Shown: positions 1 to 11,867, counted from the stretch's first letter. The stretch: DNA of 64,000 nucleotides from Aporrectodea caliginosa (GCA_020284085.1 JACEVL010000518.1:467501-531500), one strand, 5' to 3'. A program made the numbers and translations. The notes: generated by a model not told the origin, from the sequence alone.

Positions 1-763
1 TAGGCACAGTAGGCACTGTGCCTAGGGCCCACGAACATTTTAGGGGCCCACGAAAGTCTGAAAATGAGATTGAAAAAATAATTTTAATGGCTGAATTTGA
101 CACGAAAATGAAAGAAATTTCAAATTCTACTTTAATAATTTTTATAATTGTACTTAAGCAGTCTAACTTTAAGATGTGAACTTACAGTTAAGTTAAGCTG
201 TTCAACACCCTCTGTTATGTGAACTTTACGACTCTTTGCATTAGCAAGATCACATAGCCTATAAGATCTTCAAAATTTAATGTCATTTCCCGCATTAACT
301 GGTTTTCAATTGAAAGTAGCGCAAGGGAAGATAGTCGTCCTTGTCCAATCGTTGACCGCAGATAATTTTTGATAAGCTTGAGTTTCGAAAAAGAACGTTC
401 ACCTTCAGAACTTGTTCCAAAAATGGAAAGATAGATTCGAAAAGCAATATTTACATTTGGAAAACATTGTATCACTGCAATTATTCTCTTCAGAACTTCT
501 GTCCAGTATTTGCACAATTTCTCCGTCACCTTCTGCAGGAAATATTGCATTAAACCTTATGGATAAAAAGTAAATTGAGATTTAAAATCAACCTGGGTGT
601 GTTTGTGAATCATGATTAAACATGACGTCAATAAATAATGTGAATGCGTAATTTTGCGCTTAGCTTCAATGCAAGGATTCTTGGCTTCAATGCAGAGCTG
701 TGAGTTGGGGCCTACGAATGCAAGAGTGCCTAGGGCCTACGGCGACCTTAAAACGGCCCTGAA
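1..763 (-). mobile_element. hAT transposon, internally deleted, left end outside window
   Basis: The right end at about 740-763 reads, on the minus strand, as a hAT-type terminus beginning CAGGGCCGTTTTAAGG followed by a GTAGGCCC/GGGCCTAC-rich subterminal stretch. A related GTGCCTAGGGCCCACGAA stretch occupies positions 16-50 in the opposite sense, so the window seems to begin just inside the other end. Only the C-terminal part of a transposase (215-550) remains between them. I infer an element of about 0.8 kb that lost most of its coding region. The outer left end and its target duplication cannot be seen. Confidence 0.6.
215..550 (-). pseudogene. hAT transposase C-terminal dimerisation domain fragment
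   Basis: The roughly 110-residue reading frame carries the hallmark of the hAT C-terminal dimerisation region: a proline/asparagine-rich lead-in, then SEGERSFSKLKLIKNYLRS, then a LALLSIEN block, as in ZMYM-type hAT transposases. The DDE catalytic core and the N-terminal zinc finger are missing. It is a remnant inside the deleted hAT at 1-763, not a host gene. Confidence 0.8.
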
Positions 764-1866
764 AAGACACCTTGACCAATATTGCTTAGCGCCAGAAATA
801 AACTGACGCCATTTCGTTAGCTTTATACTGGCGCTACGTAAATGATAGATAAGAGCAGACTAGCTCAGGAATAGCGAAACAAATTCAGTCATTCAGAGCA
901 TTTATATAGCGCCCTTTAAAGAACCTACTCATGTTAATAAATAACAGCACAAAAATTTCGACAATGCCCAAGAAATTTGGAGGCAATATTCATTTCTAAC
1001 AGCTTGGGGTCGATATCAGGCAAAAGTTTAAAGTCGTCTCATCATCCTAAATTGGGAACAAACGTAAAGGAAAGTGAAAAGTGAAGAAAGCGAACACAAT
1101 TGAAAGTGAAGAAAAGTCTTAGATGAACAGAAGTGAGGAGAATTGATAAGTGGAGAAAAGTTACAAACGAGCAAAACTGAAAAGCGAAGAAGCTTGAGAA
1201 GTGAAACAATCAAGTAAAGTGAAACGCGAAACGTGAAGCCCAAGAAAAGCGATCACAGAAAAGTAATCCCTGAAGAAACGTGAAATGTGAAGAAAAGCAG
1301 AACGTGAAGAAACACGATACTCTGTAGGCCCTATATATAATTATAACGCGTCTTCCTAACCCCAATAGGCCTACACCGTAGCTCATTTTCCGCCGCTCAC
1401 GACCGGTGGTGTTTCACGCCGATCACCCACGAAAGAGCGCAACCTGCGGGGATGGAAGCAACGGCGTTGAAAGATGGACGGAGAATAGAGGGAGGCAGGA
1501 GCACTCCGGTCGGCAGGTCATCAGTAGGTGGAACGGAGGGAACGTTGGCATTTGACGCGTCCAGGCGTTAATCATTAGCATCTAGATGAAATGCCACGTT
1601 GAATTCTATCGCATGACTTACCGGTGGACACGAAAAGCGCCGGATAAAATAATGGCAGATATGATGGACGCATGCAACTACGCGTACACGCACGCATACA
1701 CGTAGAGAGACCTCGTTATATAAGGACGGGGCAAGGCGGCAGGACGGATAGGTCGATGGACTGTCATGTGGAGAGAGGAAACGACAGACATAGAAAGAGA
1801 TGAATTATTAACAGACGGACACACAGACAGAGAGACAGACAGACAGACAGACCCATACACATAGGG
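764..1866. other. Intergenic, no gene seen
   Basis: No convincing coding sequence. Around 895-930 there is a minus-oriented LINE-type 3' tail (TTTATATAGCGCCCTTTAAA), a signature found at many other places in the window. Positions 1040-1310 are purine-rich, with irregular repeats built on GTGAAGAAA and AAGCGAA. Positions 1320-1660 look unique. A CAGA run (1825-1855) leads into the large microsatellite. Confidence 0.5.
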
Positions 1867-2460
1867 AGGCAGGCTACAGGCATACATACATACATACATA
1901 CAGGGACCTACAGAAATACATACATACATACATACATATGATACATACATACATGCATACATACATACATACATACATACATACATACATACATACATAC
2001 ATACATACATAATACATACATACATGCATACATACATACATACATACATACATGCATACATACATACATACATGCATACATACATTTACATGCATACATA
2101 CATACATACATCATTATACATACATACATAGATACAGACATACATACAATACATACGGCATACATACATACATACATGCATACATACATACATACATACA
2201 TACTCGAACATACATACATACATACATACATACATACATACATTATACATACATACATACATACATACATACATACATACATACATGCATACATACATGC
2301 ATGCATATACATACATACATACATACATACATGCATACATACATACATACATATATACATACATACATACATGCATGCATGCATACAGACATATATACAT
2401 GCATAGCCTACATCCATACACGCATACATACATACATACATACATACAGAGAGACAGAAA
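1867..2460. repeat. (TACA)n/(CATA)n microsatellite, about 0.6 kb
   Basis: Nearly uninterrupted tetranucleotide TACA repeats with scattered TGCA and TATA variants, flanked on both sides by short CAGA runs (about 1825-1855 and 2450-2490). Open frames across it translate to cysteine/tyrosine/methionine or histidine/threonine/isoleucine monotony and are not genes. Confidence 0.95.
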
Positions 2461-2461
2461 G

Positions 2462-2861
2462 ACTGACAGACAGACAGACAGACAGGCAATCTTCCATTAA
2501 CAGCATATTGCAAATCACGTTTGATAGAAAACGTCAGAGTTCTTTTTTGATCACACAGATCCCAGAGATATTGTCAAATAACTTTTGTAGCGCTTGTATT
2601 GTGATGCTCATCGAATACGTTACCAACTCGGCACAGAAGCCACAGTCAAAATCAAACTCATTTGCGTCGGCGATTAATCAGGCAGCTTTAGAACATAAAT
2701 CAATCGAATTCTAACTTATGCAGAATTGCAAATCATACAGTTTCTATAAATTTATAAATCAAATCTACAGTTTTATCTTAATAGACGCATTAAGATGCCA
2801 ATTGGAATTCCTATAATAATCTTTGCTATTTGATTTTACTTTCATAAGTCCAGCACTCTAA
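2462..2861. other. Intergenic, no gene seen
   Basis: A CAGA run ends near 2490. The rest is AT-rich unique sequence without splice-bounded or conserved coding frames. Confidence 0.4.
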
Positions 2862-3255
2862 CTACTGAGATAGTGCAGAGGTTAGCGTGCTGGACTGTCA
2901 ATCGAGAGGTCGGGGTTCAATTAAATCCCCGCCAGAGGAGAAATTTGGTTCGAGATTCCAGCTCCACCTGCGCCCCCTATAGCCAACTGAGCTATAATGA
3001 GTACACTGACTGTACAGCATCAGTGGGAAGCAGAGGCGAAAATGTATACATAACTTTGGGGGGACAGACTCTACGAGGGTCGGATTTTGGGGGACAGAAC
3101 GGCTTAAGTCAAAACTTGGGGGGAAGTCCCCCTCTGTCCCCCCATGATTTACGCCACTGGTGGGAAGATAAGACGACGAAGGAGAGGACTGGCCACCCGC
3201 CCTCATATGCTGAGGCTAAGGAAATGAAGTCCCTTCATAACACTTCATATCCATG
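2862..3255 (+). mobile_element. tRNA-derived SINE (family 1), copy interrupted by a hAT MITE
   Basis: The head resembles a tRNA gene: a degenerate A box near 2870-2885 (TAGTGCAGAGGTTAGCG) and a B box near 2912-2935 (GGTTCAA...AATCCCC, split by a small insertion). The body motifs CTCCACCTGCGCCCCCTA, TAATGAGTACACTG and GGAGAGGACTGGCCACCCGC recur in the copies near 4.7, 12.8, 25.4, 36.4, 46.0 and 51.5 kb. A 129-bp insertion at 3031-3159 splits the body. Confidence 0.8.
3031..3159. mobile_element. hAT MITE inserted in SINE, 8-bp target duplication
   Basis: The ends are CAGAGGCGAAAATGTA and, inverted, CAGTGGCGTAAATCAT. The insertion is flanked by a perfect 8-bp direct repeat GTGGGAAG at 3023-3030 and 3160-3167. 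The length of the duplication and the CAG...CTG ends fit the hAT superfamily. The interior is G/C-homopolymer rich with no coding capacity. Confidence 0.85.
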
Positions 3256-4282
3256 GTCGCCTCTCAAAGTTCTAATTTCAAGTCATAAAATTGCTTTGAA
3301 ATGAGTCAGATTTAGTGTCTAATATTTGTAAAATTCATCGTTACTGATAACTGTTATTATTACCCGATACAAACCTAGTTTCAAGTGTTGGCTATGTCAC
3401 TGCAAGCATGCCTCTTGATGTGACAAATTATAAAACACTCGATCATTTCTTCAACGCACAATCGATGACTAAACAACTTATAAATCATCCAAAGCGCAAA
3501 CAAACGAGGAGGATGAGCGAACTTGCGGAAATCTTTGGGAGCTCGTTTCAAATAGCTGCAGTGCGTCAGACGGTGGCGGGAAAGGAGGCATCCCACCGTA
3601 AAGGGGTCACAGGTTACGGAATATAGGCCAATATATATATATATATATAGGCTATATATATATATAATTTTAAACTATACTGACTTCTACATAGCCTAAG
3701 ACCACTCAGAAATGCTCAACTCTACAACATAATTATATTTTTAGCAATTGTGATAAGGAGATGGTTAATGTGAGCGATTTACTGTTGGTCTAATGATCCA
3801 CCGTATCTCGTGGCCTGGACAGACAGCAAACATACATCTGTGGACCTGTGTCATAAAACATAATAGGCTAAGCTTATAATACATGCAGTAGGTCTACCTT
3901 CTGTGGACCTGTGTAGACTATCATAATGGCTTACAATATCATGAAGCATCCGTCATTCCAAATACAGGCCTATAGTTCAAGGACTCCTGCACCCGAGAGG
4001 CTGAGATGTTCAGACTCCAGGGAGGCTGAGATGGACACAGGCCTTGTTGTGGCCTTTTGAACACCGTAGGGCGTAGGATAAATATGTCATATGCTGGGAC
4101 AATTGGCCAAATTTATATAAGATCAACAACAAATCAGTAGAAAAAGTAGGTCCTAAAGGAGAATTTTTGACGTAGGTGCATACTCACCTTGCGCACCTTG
4201 TATGGCTACGCCACTGTGTAAAGCTGGCTCTGCTAAAATGGTTCAGAGGTTTGAAGGGAGTTGTAATTAAGGAGATATATCA
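3256..4282. other. Intergenic, no gene seen
   Basis: Mostly unique AT-rich DNA. A short (AT)n tract is at about 3631-3667. GCCTAATAGGCTA-like motifs recur here and at 5.2-5.9 kb. I see no credible coding exon; short frames at 3381-3626 have no recognisable motif. Confidence 0.4.
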
Positions 4283-4565
4283 ATCAATGAAACTTGATAT
4301 AGCGCCCCTTCAAGATATCCACTCAGAGGCGCTCCCGGCCCAACCACGGCTGAAAAGAATAGTTTTCAGAGAGGTATAAAATGCAGGTGAATAGGCTAGT
4401 TCCTAGGTAGGAGACGGAGCTCTAGAGGAAGCCCATTCCAGATACTCGGTCCCACAACCGAGAAGGCCCGATGTTGCATTGTAGAAGTGCGTGCAAATGG
4501 GACACTCAGGTCACCGAGGAGAGCAAGATCCTTGATCAAGACCTTCACACACAGTTACCTCTATA
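4283..4565 (-). pseudogene. LINE ORF2 C-terminal fragment (CR1/L2-like) with 3' tail
   Basis: On the minus strand a frame reads VPFARTSTMQHRAFSVVGPS followed by a WNGLPLELR block, the typical C-terminus of CR1/L2-like LINE polyproteins. It then runs into a 3' end with GAGCGCCTCTGAGTGG and GGGGCGCTATAT. Frames are interrupted by a stop. Related fragments lie near 37.1 and 47.2 kb. Confidence 0.75.
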
Positions 4566-4661
4566 AATCTTCTGTCGTATACGTTCGTATATTCATGTTC
4601 TGAACTTTGGAAGAAGGGCAATATCAAGTACACTGTAGTTGTATTGTACTTCACAGTTTTA

Positions 4662-5110
4662 CGCTCGATAGTGTAGTGGTTAGCGTGCTGGACTGTTTGT
4701 TAATCGAGAGGTCGGGGGTTCAAATCCCCGCCAGGCAGGCATTTGGATCAAGATTTCTGCTCCACCTGCGTCCCCTAGCTAACTCAGCTTTAATTAATGG
4801 GTCAGTTCACTGTCGGTGGCAGTGGCGTAACTAGGACTTTTCGTTTGGGGGGACTTTAAGCCTTGAACATGGCGAATGTGGTACCCGAGCCTATAGTGGA
4901 GCCTGGCGGCTTGATTTATTTGGGGGCTTCAGCTTCGTTTGGGAGGCTTAAGCCCCCCAAGCCCAACGCTAGTTACGTCCCTGGTCGGTGGAAAGATGAG
5001 ACGGCGAGGGAGAGGACTGGCCCGCGCCCTCATATGCCGAGGTTAAGAAAATGAAGTCGCTGACACTTTACACCCATGGCTGCCTCTGCCTCAGTGCTAG
5101 CTTTAACACT
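4662..5110 (+). mobile_element. tRNA-derived SINE (family 1), copy interrupted by a hAT MITE
   Basis: The A box (TAGTGTAGTGGTTAGCG, about 4669-4685) and B box (GGTTCAAATCCCC, about 4717-4729) are well preserved, as in a polymerase III promoter. The body continues with the family-specific CTCCACCTGCGTCCCCTAG and ends with CACTTTACACCCATGGCTGCCTC-like sequence. The body is split by the 164-bp insertion at 4820-4983. Confidence 0.85.
4820..4983. mobile_element. hAT MITE in SINE, perfect 8-bp target duplication
   Basis: The inverted ends are CAGTGGCGTAACTAGG and CAGGGACGTAACTAGC (read from the right end). The 8-bp direct repeat GTCGGTGG flanks it at 4812-4819 and 4984-4991. It is non-coding. It lies 4 bp away, in SINE consensus coordinates, from the MITE insertion at 3031-3159. 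Confidence 0.9.
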
Positions 5111-6024
5111 TAAACTGCGAGAGTGTGCCAAAATTGACTGGGAAACCAATGCAGCTCGTCATTAAAGTGTTAAGGAACTGCTCTTCTGCTTTACACTAAA
5201 TAGGACTAAATAGCCCATAGGCTTAAATAACCGTTGTGCCTAAATAACCCATAGGCATAAAAAGCCTATTGGCCTAGATAGCTTGTGTGTCGATTGCAAA
5301 CCTAGGCTCACTGAAGAGTTTAAATATCACATCGCGTACGCATAGGTCTAACATTTTTTTTATAATTTTCCTGCAATGATGGCTGCTCGATAGACAATTT
5401 CGGCGAAACTATAATTTATTTCTGAGTCTTGAGCAGTAGGCTGAATAAGGCCTATACAATAGTTCTTCGAGCGGTCTACGCATTTTTAGTATGAAACCTA
5501 AGTATAGGCCTAAGGTCTATGAATGGTTTTCTTCGCTAAATAGCCTAGGCCTTAGGGACTGCCCTATCCGAAATGGCGCCCAGGTATACTACAGAGCATG
5601 CATTTGGCGCCCTCTGACCCCCCCCCACTCCACGGTTCATCCCACTTGAAAAGGTGCAAATTGAGATCAATTGTTATTTTAAATTTGTTCCATAAGCGAA
5701 AGTCTTGAATTCAAATGAAAAAACCATTGTAATTGAAATAATGGCTAAACAGTGAAAAGCATAAAACTGTTAAAACACATATACTTGCGCGGTTGCGCCC
5801 CCTATATTTTGGCGCCCTAGGGAACTGCCTGCTTTGCCTGTGCCTAAGGTCGGCACTGCTAGGCCACTATTATTTTGTTATTTGTTATGACAGCATTTAA
5901 TTGAAATTAATTACGATCGATATTAATTTAATAGGCCTAATTGATGTAACATTCGTTGGAACTTATTAGGCCTATAAATAAGTATATCAACTTCGTATTT
6001 CTTCAGCGCAGAAGGCCTAGTTTA
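5111..6024. other. Intergenic with a decayed hAT-like element (about 5560-5858)
   Basis: Positions 5560-5858 contain GGCGCC-rich ends (ATGGCGCCCAGG... and ...TTGGCGCCCTAGGGAAC) followed by GTGCCTAAGGTCGGCACTG. That resembles the terminus of ZMYM-type hAT elements, but no clean target duplication is visible. The rest is AT-rich with no gene. Confidence 0.4.
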
Positions 6025-7682
6025 GGGGGCCGTCCATAAATGACGTCACGCAATTTTGGCCGATTTTTAACCCCCTCCCCCTCGTCACACTTCGTCACAA
6101 AAAGGAACACCCCTCTGAAAATGACATCACAAAGCTCTGACCCCCCTAAAACCAAATTTCCATGGCGAAGGAAAATGCTCTTTCATGGAAGAAATAGGGA
6201 AAGCATGAATATTTTAAAATCTAACAGTGACCAAATATTGAAATCAGTGGCGTAACCAGAGCTTCCCAAAAATTACGCAGAGGGGTCTGAGCAGAGGGGT
6301 CTGGAAAGAGGCTGTAAGGAACTTTTTGTTTGGGTGTGTATAATGGTGCATTTTGGAGATCGCCTATTCGGTTAAAACTAAAAGTAATTACAATTTACAT
6401 CAGTTCTTTGGGAAATTATATAATATCATAATTATATCTTGCGAGGCGAAAAACTTCCTCATTCGTGCCTGAACACCTCCTGCAATCCTATGACTATTTA
6501 CCAAGACCAAAAAACCAGACAAAGATAATTAATTATTATACGAGACGAAGATACAACAGATTTTTGTCTACGGGTCGGAATGTTGGCCAATGCGAAAGCA
6601 AGACAAGAAAAGAATTATTACAGCAGAAATTAGATTACTGCGGAAGATCGCAGGATTTCAAGACTTCAGAAAATAAGAAACGCTGGCATTAGACAGCATT
6701 ATGGATCGAAACAACTTATCTATAGACAAAGTCGTTCAACGAAGACTTCTCTGGTGTCGACATAATAGAGAGAATGCCAGTTGACTGAATACCGTGCACA
6801 CACTGCCATACATGCAAGACTCGAAGGAAAAGACACTAAGGCAGAGCCAGACAACGCTGGATTTACCATATAAATAAGGATAAAACATCACTGTAACACT
6901 AAGGGAAACAATGGACTTGACAAATGACCGAGGAAAATACAGATCATTTATTCGTACATTACATTTTTAGATGTTTTAAAATACGGGAGTCTGGAGAAAA
7001 GGCCCGAAATTTCCCAAATCATAGTTATCCGCGAAGGGGAAAAAGTTTGCCGGGTGCCACAAAAATTTGGGGCCCCGGAGAGTCACGGGCCCCTAACATC
7101 ATAAATTAACTTTAGAATTTTTAAAAAAAAAAACTATAACTGAAATAAGCACCAATAATAAACATTGTATAACTGATTATATTATTTTTCATAAGTTGAT
7201 TGCTGGGCCCTGCCCGGGTCCCTAAAAGTCGCCGGGCCCCTGGGTTTTTGTCCCCCTGCCCCTCCTCTCCGGCGGGCCTGTTTGCCGACCTCACCAATAA
7301 CAAAGTCTACACAATAGAAATTCAACGAATAATAGTATTCTACAAAGTCAATAAGTAATCTAAACGGTTTGTAGTGTATGAGAGCTGTTAAAATCTTTAC
7401 GCATTTGCGTAATTGCGTAATGCTAGTTACGCGTCTGATTGAAATAATTTTAAAAATATTAATAATGTTGCCCGTATACATTAAAATAATTAAAAAATAA
7501 TTAAAATTTAATCCTCAAAATTAGTGCTGTTATTATTAAAATTAAATTGTTGTTAATTGTTAAATTTAATAACATAGACCTGGTGTGACGTCACACAGCT
7601 CAGACCCCCACCCCCATGTCACACATCGTCACAAATTTCCGACCCCTCCCGCTAGGTGCGTGACGTCATTTATGGCGGCCCC
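6025..7682. mobile_element. TA-flanked DNA transposon, 1.66 kb, non-autonomous
   Basis: The terminal inverted repeats start GGGGGCCGTCCATAAATGAC at the left and, read inward from the right end, AGGGGCCGCCATAAATGACG. Both continue with GTCACGCA and, further in, with C-rich sequence and TGTGACGA-type motifs. TA dinucleotides flank it (6023-6024 and 7683-7684). No transposase is recognisable inside; the interior holds a LINE fragment and other repeats. Superfamily is uncertain (a TA-duplicating group). Confidence 0.65.
6535..6965 (+). pseudogene. Non-LTR retrotransposon C-terminal fragment
   Basis: The frame spells YGSECWPMRKQDKKRI followed by AEIRLLRKIAGFQD, then VQRRLLWCRHN and LEGKDTK. This is the region after the reverse transcriptase palm in many LINEs (consensus of the type YGSECW, RRLRWFGH, GKRSRGRP). 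At least two stops or frame changes break it. It lies inside the TA-flanked transposon at 6025-7682. Confidence 0.7.
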
Positions 7683-8221
7683 TAGGCCTAGCTGTTGTTT
7701 ATTTAACGAAGCTGTCATAAAAAGATGCTTAGCGTACGTAGACCTCGTCTTTTATCCAGACTTGAAACTAGTTTGCTCAACGTACTGCCAGAGCACAAAC
7801 AGAGTTTTAATTGGAATCTTTTGTGCCATGTTCACGGTGTTTAGCCGTGTGTTCCAAGTCAAGCGTGGTCGAATCATAGGCTAATATTTTGAACAGGCCG
7901 AGTTGAACACTAACTTGTTTTTGTCAAATACGCAACAGTGCGTTATATATGACGTCGAAAGTCTATGTTGGCCAAGGGGCCAAACGAACCCGCTAGCGGC
8001 TAGCCTGTTTAACGATATAAGGTTTGGACTAGAAAATATTATGCTCGACAAGATACTAAACTAGCCTAGGCCTAGCGTCTGCCATTTCTGATGATATTCT
8101 GACTAGGTGATTATCTCCTCTGTGTTTAAAGTAGCCTAAACATAGCGGTCTTAAAAGAATAGTTTTAAAATAATCTCTAGTCAAACTTTTGAATGATAAA
8201 GATTAAAGAAGATACTGTTGC

Positions 8222-8475
8222 AGCATTTGTGGGGGTGGGGTCCATAGAGTAATGGTAACATCACTGGCGTCAAGAGCAGTAGGTAGCGCGATCGCTTCCC
8301 GTACCCTCTTAAGTCTCAAAGGTCCACTGACCAGCCTTTCATTCGCGAGATGGCGCGTTGGTAAAATGTGACGTAGGATGACGGGCGCCTTGCATGGCGC
8401 CGTATACAGTTAAATTCGACTCCGGCAATAACTTGTGATCAACCGTTCATACCGATTTGTAATCATACTGCGTAA
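8222..8475 (+). mobile_element. tRNA-derived SINE (family 2)
   Basis: A degenerate tRNA-like head (TAATGGTAACATCACTGGCG) is followed by a body with GGCGCCTTGCATGGCGCC and TACAGTTAAATTCGACTCC, then GATTTGTAATCATACTGCGT. The same body is found inverted at 18545-18832 and 20155-20452. Confidence 0.7.
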
Positions 8476-9599
8476 TTGTCAGTTTGAAAATATTAAACGA
8501 AGAGTATTATTGGATCCAAAGTATTGCGCTATAAAAACAGATGTTGTGCAGCGTCGAAAACGCGCCCATCAGGTAGGCGTTCGCATGTTATGCTCGTGGT
8601 GTAATTGATAATGCTGTGTGGATTATAATTAATTTCTGGGTCTGAAATGATTCAGTCTGTTTAGATTGTCAGCATGTGGCAAGAAGTAGCTACGTTCGGT
8701 GTGTTTGATTGCGATCACCACAGATCGTTGTGGTTTCTTTGGGTTCAAAGGCCAAAATAGACGTGACGTAGGGGCACCTGCCTGTGTAGCCTGAGGTCAT
8801 GAGGAGCTGCACTGTTGTCGTGGAAATCCGAACGCTGGATTCTCGGGATCGATGACAAGAGTCACGTTCGCATCTGTTCTGATTGTCATTGAACGCCGTC
8901 ATCAGTCTCAGTCGAGCACAAGTACGTGGGACAGAATAGGGGACGCTGCTCGGATTAAGCACCGAGGAGCTTTCTGAGTTTATGGTAACGTACTTTTTTC
9001 GCTGGCCCTACATTAAAAGGGAAAGGGGTAGCACAGCTGTTTACATAACATTAGTACCAGTCCAAAGCCTGGAGATAGGAGGAGGGTGATTTCAACGGCC
9101 CTGGCAGCTATAAGATCTCGTTAAACACTGGACATATATTAATAACTGTTTACAGGCTGATGTAAAAGATAGCCAGAGGCGTGGTCCCGAGGTCGTTGAT
9201 ACAGGCGGTTGATGTTCAAAGACAAACATGATTAGAGCTGTCGAGGATCAGGACACCATTTGTGTATTGTATATTCATGTATGAGTCAACATGTAAACAA
9301 AACACCCTTATCCCAAATCAGCATGACTTGCATACCAGTAGCATTAGTGTGGTTAGTAATAATGTTATTGAGGTGATAAAAAGTCACCTAGATTGTTTCA
9401 AACCAACCTTTCAGTTAGGGGTACCACATGGCTTAGACTCATGGCGTTGGTTGATCAGTTGTGGTCAACCGCTCCGACATGTTCTATTGCAGTCTTAAAC
9501 TGACCTCTTTAACTGAGGTTGGGGTGGGAGCGCTCCTGAGTACTAACCTTGGGTTAAGCTGTAGTTTATGTTGCTAAATTAATACCGTGTTTTCAATCC

Positions 9600-9862
9600 C
9601 ATAGTTTACATTGCTAAATTAATATGATGGTTTCAATCCCATACTTTATGTTGTTAAGCAGTTATAATAAAGATGGTAAATAGAAGCTGGATTGATGAAA
9701 AGAATTCTTGATTAAATAGAAGCTGGATTGATTAAAATAATTTTTTTGAAAGTAGAAGTTGAATTGATGAAAATAGTTGCTTGTGAAAGTAGAAGTTGGA
9801 TTGATTAAAATAATACTTGTGTTAAAATAAGTTGGGTTGATGACAATTATCATGGACATTTG
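9600..9862. repeat. Minisatellite, unit about 35-40 bp
   Basis: Five or so imperfect tandem copies of AGTAGAAGTTGGATTGATGA followed by AAATAATT-like spacers, preceded by two copies of a TTGCTAAATTAATA unit (9565-9625). It translates to a repetitive frame with no meaning. Confidence 0.75.
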
Positions 9863-10534
9863 TCCACTTTAAAAGCACCAGAACTGTTGGAAGTTTTCTG
9901 ATATAACAGTTAATAATATAGCAGCATATTTTCTTGTGAAATAATTTAGCAACCTAAACTATGGTTTAACTGTAACCTTGAAAGGGCACTATATAAATCC
10001 TCGTAATGAATGAATGAGTTGATACGTTACGTTATGTCACGTACACCTTTGATAGCGGCAAGCAGTGCCTGGTACTAGCTGAACAGTCGCGACCCAATTG
10101 TCACTTGACCTTGTTGACCTTGAATTTATGCCTATGCTAAGTGGATTGTTTGACTAAGTTCTGCGTGATCTCTCAATAGATAATCAAGATTTGTGACTTA
10201 CCTTACAGCATGTCGCCTGAGTCTCTTGTGAGGTGCTTTACAAGTAGACAGATATCACGCTAGCTAGGTCATTGATCGACAAACAGTTTGCGTCAGATAC
10301 TTGGCCGATGATTTCACTGTTAGTCATGCTGATTCAAAAAGTGACTGATACCAGTTGACTGTGTGAATTTCGGGAGTTTTGGAGTCAGAGTTCTAATGAC
10401 ACTTGTGGTGCGTTAAATTTTATTAATTCTGATTTGTTGCTTTGCGCATGAGGTTGGAGATGTGTAGACTACTTAAATAGTAGCTAGACTTTGTAGGCGC
10501 ATGGCTCTGGTGGAATGACTTTGTGTTGATGAAA

Positions 10535-10550
10535 CTGTATTAGAGGTAAG
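10535..10550 (+). other. Candidate splice donor of a non-coding first ATP7 exon
   Basis: GAG|GTAAGT at the exon/intron border 10545/10546 matches the consensus donor very well. It lies upstream of the first identifiable ATP7 acceptor (14791-14793). There is no coding support, so this is only a position to test with transcripts. Confidence 0.2.
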
Positions 10551-10812
10551 TTTGGTGATTGTATGTTATGGTGTCATAGAGTACCATGTGGTGGTGTGGT
10601 GGAGTTCAGTTTCTACTGAGCACTAATATTGCTCAGCTTTGATGTATTTGCATGTAAGGAAACATAATTTAATGCGTTAAAGGTTTTCCAGCTTTCTCAC
10701 AGCATGTCAGAAGTTTGGCATATAAATAAGTAAGTAAGTGTAAATAAGTAGATTCATAAACCAATAGCACATCTGCACCCTGGTGTACATATGTTGTAAA
10801 AACAGTCAACTG

Positions 10813-11580
10813 TCAATATGAGCACAACATTTTAACTATACAAGTCTTGCACTGTAGATTATCTACAAGGCAATGGTTGTGCGATTGCGGTTGCAGGGTA
10901 TATTGCTGGGGCTTTTTTGGTGGAAGTAAACAATGCAGTAAGTGGCCCTGGTTCATCAGCGCTGCGGAGAAAAGACTGGTATCGGCTTCAAGACAAAGTC
11001 GCTCATATGTTTGGTAGTCATCGTGAAGGTGCTGGAGGTGGATGAGCCTTCTTATTATTGACTGGAAACGGCTCCTACCTGTTGTCCCGGCAAACCCCAC
11101 CATGCATGACGGGGCAGCATAGAGCAAACGAGCCACTGTTGTTGCATGTACTACGCCATAAAGCTGTCGACCGGTGAGGCCATGCGCAACGAGAATGCAT
11201 AGAGCGTACATTGATTGTCTTGCCGTACAGTATATTCGTGTTACCAGGTATATGCAGCTCAAAACTGAGAACCTCTGTAAATGTAACCCCTAGGACATTC
11301 AGGCTCGATACCCTAGTCAATCCCGGGGTGACATCCGGAACAATGCCATGCCCTGCACATCCCCTTACCATCTTATCACCATCTCAAAGGGTCTTTTTCT
11401 TATTTAGTTTAAGATTACATGTTTTCGCCCATTCAGATACATGGTCCGGTTCATTCGCCACTGTGACACTGTTTTGATGAGGGTACCAGCAGATAGATAT
11501 CATCTGCATATTTGATAAGCCCATTTTCGAGGTGGGCTGCTTTAAGTTTTTAAAATTGCTGTACTGGTAATAAAGTGGGA
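10813..11580 (-). pseudogene. Non-LTR retrotransposon reverse transcriptase, C-terminal half
   Basis: Reading the minus strand from about 11520 down, the RT active-site segment LIKYADDIYLLVPSS is visible. Then come a GVTFTEVLSFE block and LLYAAPSCMVGFAGTTGRSR, a region typical of LINE thumb domains, and finally DASLF- and LLPPKKPQ-like C-terminal motifs ending near 10813. Several frameshifts separate these blocks. It is a dead, 5'-truncated LINE; the clade is not assignable by eye. Confidence 0.8.
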
Positions 11581-11867
11581 GTGGGCCTAGACCCGACCCC
11601 TGAACAATACTAGCGTTGATGTTAACAATGGCAGAAATAGGGTTACTGAATGTTAATGTTTATAGACATGCACTCATAGAGATGTTGTACATATAGAGCT
11701 GTACCGATTAAACGGCCATTTCTAATCAGGCCGATTATTACTACATAATCGGATCGCCAGAAATGAATCGGAGCCGATGTCAAAACGTGTTAGCGCATGA
11801 TTGCAATTGCAAGTGAAGGATTTTCATCCAGGGTCCCTTATTATTTACACATTAAAACGGCGTTAGA

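Larger units (their letters stand above)
7685..10812. other. ATP7 upstream region, possible 5' UTR exon; no confident gene
   Basis: No coding gene recognised. It holds a SINE (8222-8475) and a minisatellite (9660-9850). A strong donor-like GAG|GTAAGT at 10543-10550 could end a non-coding first exon of ATP7, whose next exon begins at 14794. A minus-strand frame at 8690-8962 has no recognisable motif. The promoter cannot be placed. Confidence 0.3.

Noticed and set aside
1678..2513. Long open frames of 119-220 codons on both strands
   Set aside because: They run through a tetranucleotide microsatellite and encode only repeated Met-Tyr-Val-Cys or His-Thr-Tyr-Ile units.
8690..8962. 90-codon minus frame with some GC-rich content
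   Set aside because: No motif recognised; kept only as possible unannotated 5' exon territory.
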